DNA from: an uncultured Oscillospiraceae bacterium
GTDB taxonomy: Bacteria; Bacillota; Clostridia; Oscillospirales; Oscillospiraceae
NCBI GenBank assembly: GCA_900768135.1
Contig: CAAGBT010000054.1
Span: forward strand, 1 to 7,834
Direction: 5' to 3'
DNA: 7,834 nucleotides
The position numbers and the translations under genes were made by a program. Position 1 is the stretch's first letter; every line of letters starts with the position of its first letter. The notes beneath the pieces were generated by a model. It searched no databases. It was given only the letters and a program-made list of their open reading frames with translations, and was not told the DNA's origin. Positions 5,298 through 7,834 of the stretch are shown here, in pieces.

Positions 5298-6725
5298 ATG
5301 AAACTGGTTTTTGAACTGGGCGTTGAAGGGCGCGGCATGACGCTGCTGCCGCAGTGCGATGTGCCGGAATATCAGCTTTCCGAAGAGCGCGCTGCGCCGC
5401 TGCATCTGCCCCATATAAGTGAAAATGAGCTGACGCGCCACTATACGGGGCTTTGCAAGCGTATCCACGGCGTGAACGACGGGTTCTATCCGCTCGGCTC
5501 CTGCACGATGAAATATAACCCCAAGATCGATGAGGACATGGCGGCGCTGCCGGGCTTCACCCAGCTCCACCCGCTCCAGCCCATCGAGACCGCGCAGGGC
5601 GCGCTCGAGGCGCTGTACACCCTTGGCAGCGAGCTTGGCGAGATCTTCGGCATGGACGCCGTAACGTTCCAGCCCGCCGCCGGCGCGCACGGGGAATTTA
5701 CGGGCGTGCTGCTCATCAAAGCCTATCACACCGATCGCGGCGATATCGCGCGCACGAAGATCATCGTACCCGACTCTGCCCACGGAACGAATCCCGCCAC
5801 CGCCGCGATGTGCGGCTATCAGGTGGTGAACATCCCTTCCGGCGCGGACGGCTGCGTTGATCTCGACGCGCTGCGCGCCGCCGTCGGCCCCGATACGGCG
5901 GGACTGATGCTCACGAATCCGAACACGGTCGGCATTTTCGACAAGAACATCCTCGAGATCACGAAGATCGTCCACGACGCGGGCGGCCTGTGCTATTACG
6001 ACGGCGCGAATCTCAACGCCGTCATGGGCGTGGTGCGCCCTGGCGACATGGGCTTTGACTGCATCCACAGTAACCTTCACAAGACCTTCGCCACGCCGCA
6101 CGGCGGCGGCGGCCCCGGCGCTGGCGCAGTAGGCTGCAAGGAATTCCTCAAAAAGTACATGCCCGGCCCGCTGGTTGCCGAAAAGGACGGCAGGTACAGC
6201 TTTGCGTATCCCGAAAAGTCCATCGGCCGCGTGAAGCTGTTCTACGGCAACTTCGATGTGTGCATCAAGGCGCTGACCTATGTGCTGACGCTCGGCAGGC
6301 ACGGTATCCGCGAGGCGGCGATGAACGCCGTGCTGAATGCGAACTATATGCGCGTGAAGCTTGCCGAAAAGTTCACCATGGCCTACGATGAGATCTGCAT
6401 GCACGAGTTTGTCATGTCGCTCGTCGATCTCCACAAGGAGACGGGCGTTTCCGCGCTCGACCTTGCCAAGGGAATGCTCGATTTCGGCCTGCATCCGCCC
6501 ACGATGTACTTCCCGCTCATCGTCCACGAGGCGCTTATGGTCGAGCCCTGCGAGACTGAGAGCAAAGAGACGATGGACGAGGTGTGCGATATTTACGGCA
6601 GGCTCTTTGACCTTGCCTATTCCGATCCTGAGGCGCTGCACACCGCGCCGCACGACACGCCCGTCCGTCGCCTTGACGAGGTCGGCGCGGCGCGCAATAT
6701 GGTTCTGCGGTATCAGTTTGCATGA
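5298..6725 (+). CDS. gcvPB: glycine dehydrogenase (decarboxylating) subunit 2
   Basis: C-terminal, catalytic half of the split P protein, 475 aa, full length. The PLP Schiff-base lysine is Lys262 in SNLHKTFATPHGGGGPG, with its glycine-rich loop intact. Other signatures are DGFYPLGSCTMKYNPK (61-76), the SAHGTNPATAAMCGY segment near 5776-5820, NPNTVGIFD and YYDGANLNA before the lysine, and LHPPTMYFPL in the C-terminal domain. AAGGAGGT (5283-5290) within the end of gcvPA lies 7 nt before the ATG, and the ATG directly follows the gcvPA stop, so the two subunits should be made in matching amounts. The 3' end overlaps lplA by 4 nt. Confidence 0.96.
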   Translation: MKLVFELGVEGRGMTLLPQCDVPEYQLSEERAAPLHLPHISENELTRHYTGLCKRIHGVNDGFYPLGSCTMKYNPKIDEDMAALPGFTQLHPLQPIETAQGALEALYTLGSELGEIFGMDAVTFQPAAGAHGEFTGVLLIKAYHTDRGDIARTKIIVPDSAHGTNPATAAMCGYQVVNIPSGADGCVDLDALRAAVGPDTAGLMLTNPNTVGIFDKNILEITKIVHDAGGLCYYDGANLNAVMGVVRPGDMGFDCIHSNLHKTFATPHGGGGPGAGAVGCKEFLKKYMPGPLVAEKDGRYSFAYPEKSIGRVKLFYGNFDVCIKALTYVLTLGRHGIREAAMNAVLNANYMRVKLAEKFTMAYDEICMHEFVMSLVDLHKETGVSALDLAKGMLDFGLHPPTMYFPLIVHEALMVEPCETESKETMDEVCDIYGRLFDLAYSDPEALHTAPHDTPVRRLDEVGAARNMVLRYQFA

Positions 6726-7708
6726 TAACGAAGCTTCAGTATTATATTGGCGGCTGCACCGATCCCCACCGCAACCTTGCGCTGGAGGAATATCTGACCG
6801 ATACCGTGGGGGAGGATACCTGCATTCTCTACCTCTGGCAGAATAAGCACACGGTCGTCATCGGCCGCAACCAGAACGCATGGCAGGAATGCCGCACGAC
6901 TGAGCTTGCGCGCGACGGCGGGACGCTCGCCCGCCGGCTCTCCGGCGGCGGCGCGGTCTACCACGACATGGGCAACCTCAACTTCACCTTCTCGCTGCGC
7001 ACGGCTGACTATGACCTGCGCCGCCAGCAGAGTGTGATCGTCGAGGCCTGCCGCTCTCTTGGCATTCCGGCGGAAATTTCGGGCCGGAACGACATCCTGA
7101 CGAACGGGTGCAAGTTCTCCGGCAATTCGTTCTACTCGCACGCGGGCCGCTCGTTCCACAACGGGACGCTGCTCGTGAACGTCGATATGGCAAACCTTGG
7201 CAAATACCTCACGCCGTCGAAGACGAAGCTCGAGAGCAAAGGCGTCGCGTCCGTGCGTTCACGCGTCATCAACCTGACGGAACTCAAGCCTGACCTGACG
7301 ATTGACAGTATGGCGCGCTCCATGGTCAAGGCGTTCGAGTCCGTTTACGGCCTTGAAGCAAAAGAGCTGCGCGAGGAGGACTTTGACGCGAACGAGATCG
7401 AGCGCCGCTATGCACGCTTTCACAGCTACGATTGGGTGTATGGCAGAAGCGTGCCTTGCTCGTTCACCTGCGCTAAGCGCTTTGCGTGGGGCGAGGTGAG
7501 GCTCGAACTGGCAGTGGAAAACGGCCTTGTGGCCGACGCCGCCGTCTGGTCGGACGCAATGGACGCGGAGTTTGCCGCGCCGCTTGCGCAGGCGCTGCAC
7601 GGCTGCCGCCTCTCGATCGATGCGCTCTGTGAGCGCGTGCAGTCGGCAGAGAAATGCTGCGGCTATGCAGACGATCTCTGCGCGCTGCTGCGCGAGCAGG
7701 ATATCTGA
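6722..7708 (+). CDS. lplA: lipoate-protein ligase A
   Basis: Lipoate ligase of 328 aa, the length of the two-domain LplA type. It activates free lipoate with ATP to lipoyl-AMP and transfers it to a carrier lysine, here most plausibly Lys63 of GcvH (inference from the operon). Signatures are NLALEEYL (18-25), the lipoate-binding RRLSGGGAVYHDMGNLNFTF (71-90), GRNDILTNGCKFSGNSFY (121-138) with the conserved Lys131 of the active site, and HNGTLLVNVDM (146-156). The region after about residue 250 matches the small C-terminal accessory domain. The start overlaps the gcvPB stop (ATGA) and has no clear ribosome binding site, suggesting translation by re-initiation and so a lower level than the P subunits. 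The cell probably salvages lipoate, though a separate synthesis route cannot be excluded from this window. Confidence 0.94.
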   Translation: MITKLQYYIGGCTDPHRNLALEEYLTDTVGEDTCILYLWQNKHTVVIGRNQNAWQECRTTELARDGGTLARRLSGGGAVYHDMGNLNFTFSLRTADYDLRRQQSVIVEACRSLGIPAEISGRNDILTNGCKFSGNSFYSHAGRSFHNGTLLVNVDMANLGKYLTPSKTKLESKGVASVRSRVINLTELKPDLTIDSMARSMVKAFESVYGLEAKELREEDFDANEIERRYARFHSYDWVYGRSVPCSFTCAKRFAWGEVRLELAVENGLVADAAVWSDAMDAEFAAPLAQALHGCRLSIDALCERVQSAEKCCGYADDLCALLREQDI

Positions 7709-7722
7709 ACATCACTATCCCG

Positions 7723-7750
7723 CAGTGCCGCCGAAAAGTCGGCGGCATTG
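7723..7750 (+). other. GC-rich hairpin between lplA and lpd
   Basis: CAGTGCCGCCG (7723-7733) pairs with CGGCGGCATTG (7740-7750) over 11 bp, including one G-U, around an AAAAGT loop. No T-run follows; the next bases are CTCTCAAAAAGG leading into the lpd ribosome binding site. It is therefore unlikely to be a complete intrinsic terminator. It could protect the upstream mRNA end, mark a processing site, or slow transcription into lpd. Confidence 0.5.
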
Positions 7751-7773
7751 CTCTCAAAAAGGAACGAACTATT

Positions 7774-7834
7774 ATGGCTCATTATGAACTCATCGTCATC
7801 GGCGCGGGCCCCGGCGGCTACGAAGCCGCGCTCC
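7774..7834 (+). CDS. lpd: dihydrolipoamide dehydrogenase, 5' end (partial)
   Basis: Only the first 20 codons are in the window: MAHYELIVIGAGPGGYEAAL. The IVIGAGPGGYEAA stretch is the N-terminal FAD-binding GxGxxG fold exactly as in dihydrolipoamide dehydrogenases, and the position after gcvTH-PA-PB-lplA fits the L protein, which reoxidises dihydrolipoyl-GcvH with NAD+. The ribosome binding site AAAAAGGAA (7756-7764) lies about 10 nt before the ATG. The FAD domain begins at once, so this is the form without an N-terminal lipoyl domain. The redox-active cysteine pair is beyond the window, so related flavoprotein disulfide reductases cannot be formally excluded. Confidence 0.85.
   Translation, partial: MAHYELIVIGAGPGGYEAAL

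Noticed and set aside
3897..6653. A 918-codon open frame on the minus strand opposite gcvH, gcvPA and gcvPB
   Set aside because: It mirrors the G/C-ending codon pattern of the real genes, has a composition rich in Arg, His, Ala and Leu with no family signature, and its start has no ribosome binding site. The plus-strand genes here are certain.
1..7834. CRISPR arrays, tRNA or rRNA genes, toxin-antitoxin pairs and known defence genes
   Set aside because: No regularly spaced direct repeats of suitable length, no cloverleaf or rRNA sequence, and no defence family signature was seen on either strand.

Overview
The window looks like chromosomal DNA of a G+C-rich member of the Clostridia (Bacillota), most likely Oscillospiraceae/Ruminococcaceae. 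This is an inference from four things: strong AGGAGG-type ribosome binding sites, a glycine decarboxylase split into two subunits, a tandem glycine riboswitch ending in an intrinsic terminator, and heavy use of codons ending in G or C. No 16S rRNA or other taxonomic marker is present.

Left part (1 to about 1750, minus strand): a tight cluster of small accessory genes of the kind carried by prophages and integrative elements. In transcription order these are an 82-residue protein with an IS30-type helix-turn-helix, a 102-residue protein with two membrane segments, an 85-residue protein of unknown function, a dUTPase fused to a C-terminal pair of zinc-knuckle motifs, and the first five codons of a further gene. 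The genes abut or overlap and each has its own ribosome binding site. A 19-bp hairpin followed by a U-run in the minus-strand direction lies just ahead of the first gene.

Middle part (about 1750 to 2450): no convincing gene. It holds a cluster of DnaA-box-like 9-mers, a short 12-nt periodic CCGG repeat, and then a promoter, a two-aptamer glycine riboswitch and a terminator hairpin facing right. If the left cluster is an integrated element, one of its ends should lie here.

Right part (2452 to 7834, plus strand): a glycine-cleavage operon in the order gcvT, gcvH, gcvPA, gcvPB, lplA, lpd (5' end only). GcvPA/GcvPB decarboxylate glycine and load the aminomethyl group onto the lipoyl arm of GcvH. 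GcvT releases ammonia and makes 5,10-methylene-tetrahydrofolate, and Lpd reoxidises the dihydrolipoyl arm with NAD+. LplA would attach the lipoate to Lys63 of GcvH. All key residues checked (GcvT Asp97/98, GcvH Lys63, GcvPB Lys262, LplA Lys131) are present, so the operon appears intact. The riboswitch is arranged so that glycine should permit transcription (an ON switch).

No clearly new biological system is visible. The items most worth a second look are the dUTPase/zinc-knuckle fusion with a Glu in place of the usual motif-3 Asp, the orphan hairpin, and the DnaA-box-like cluster at the junction.
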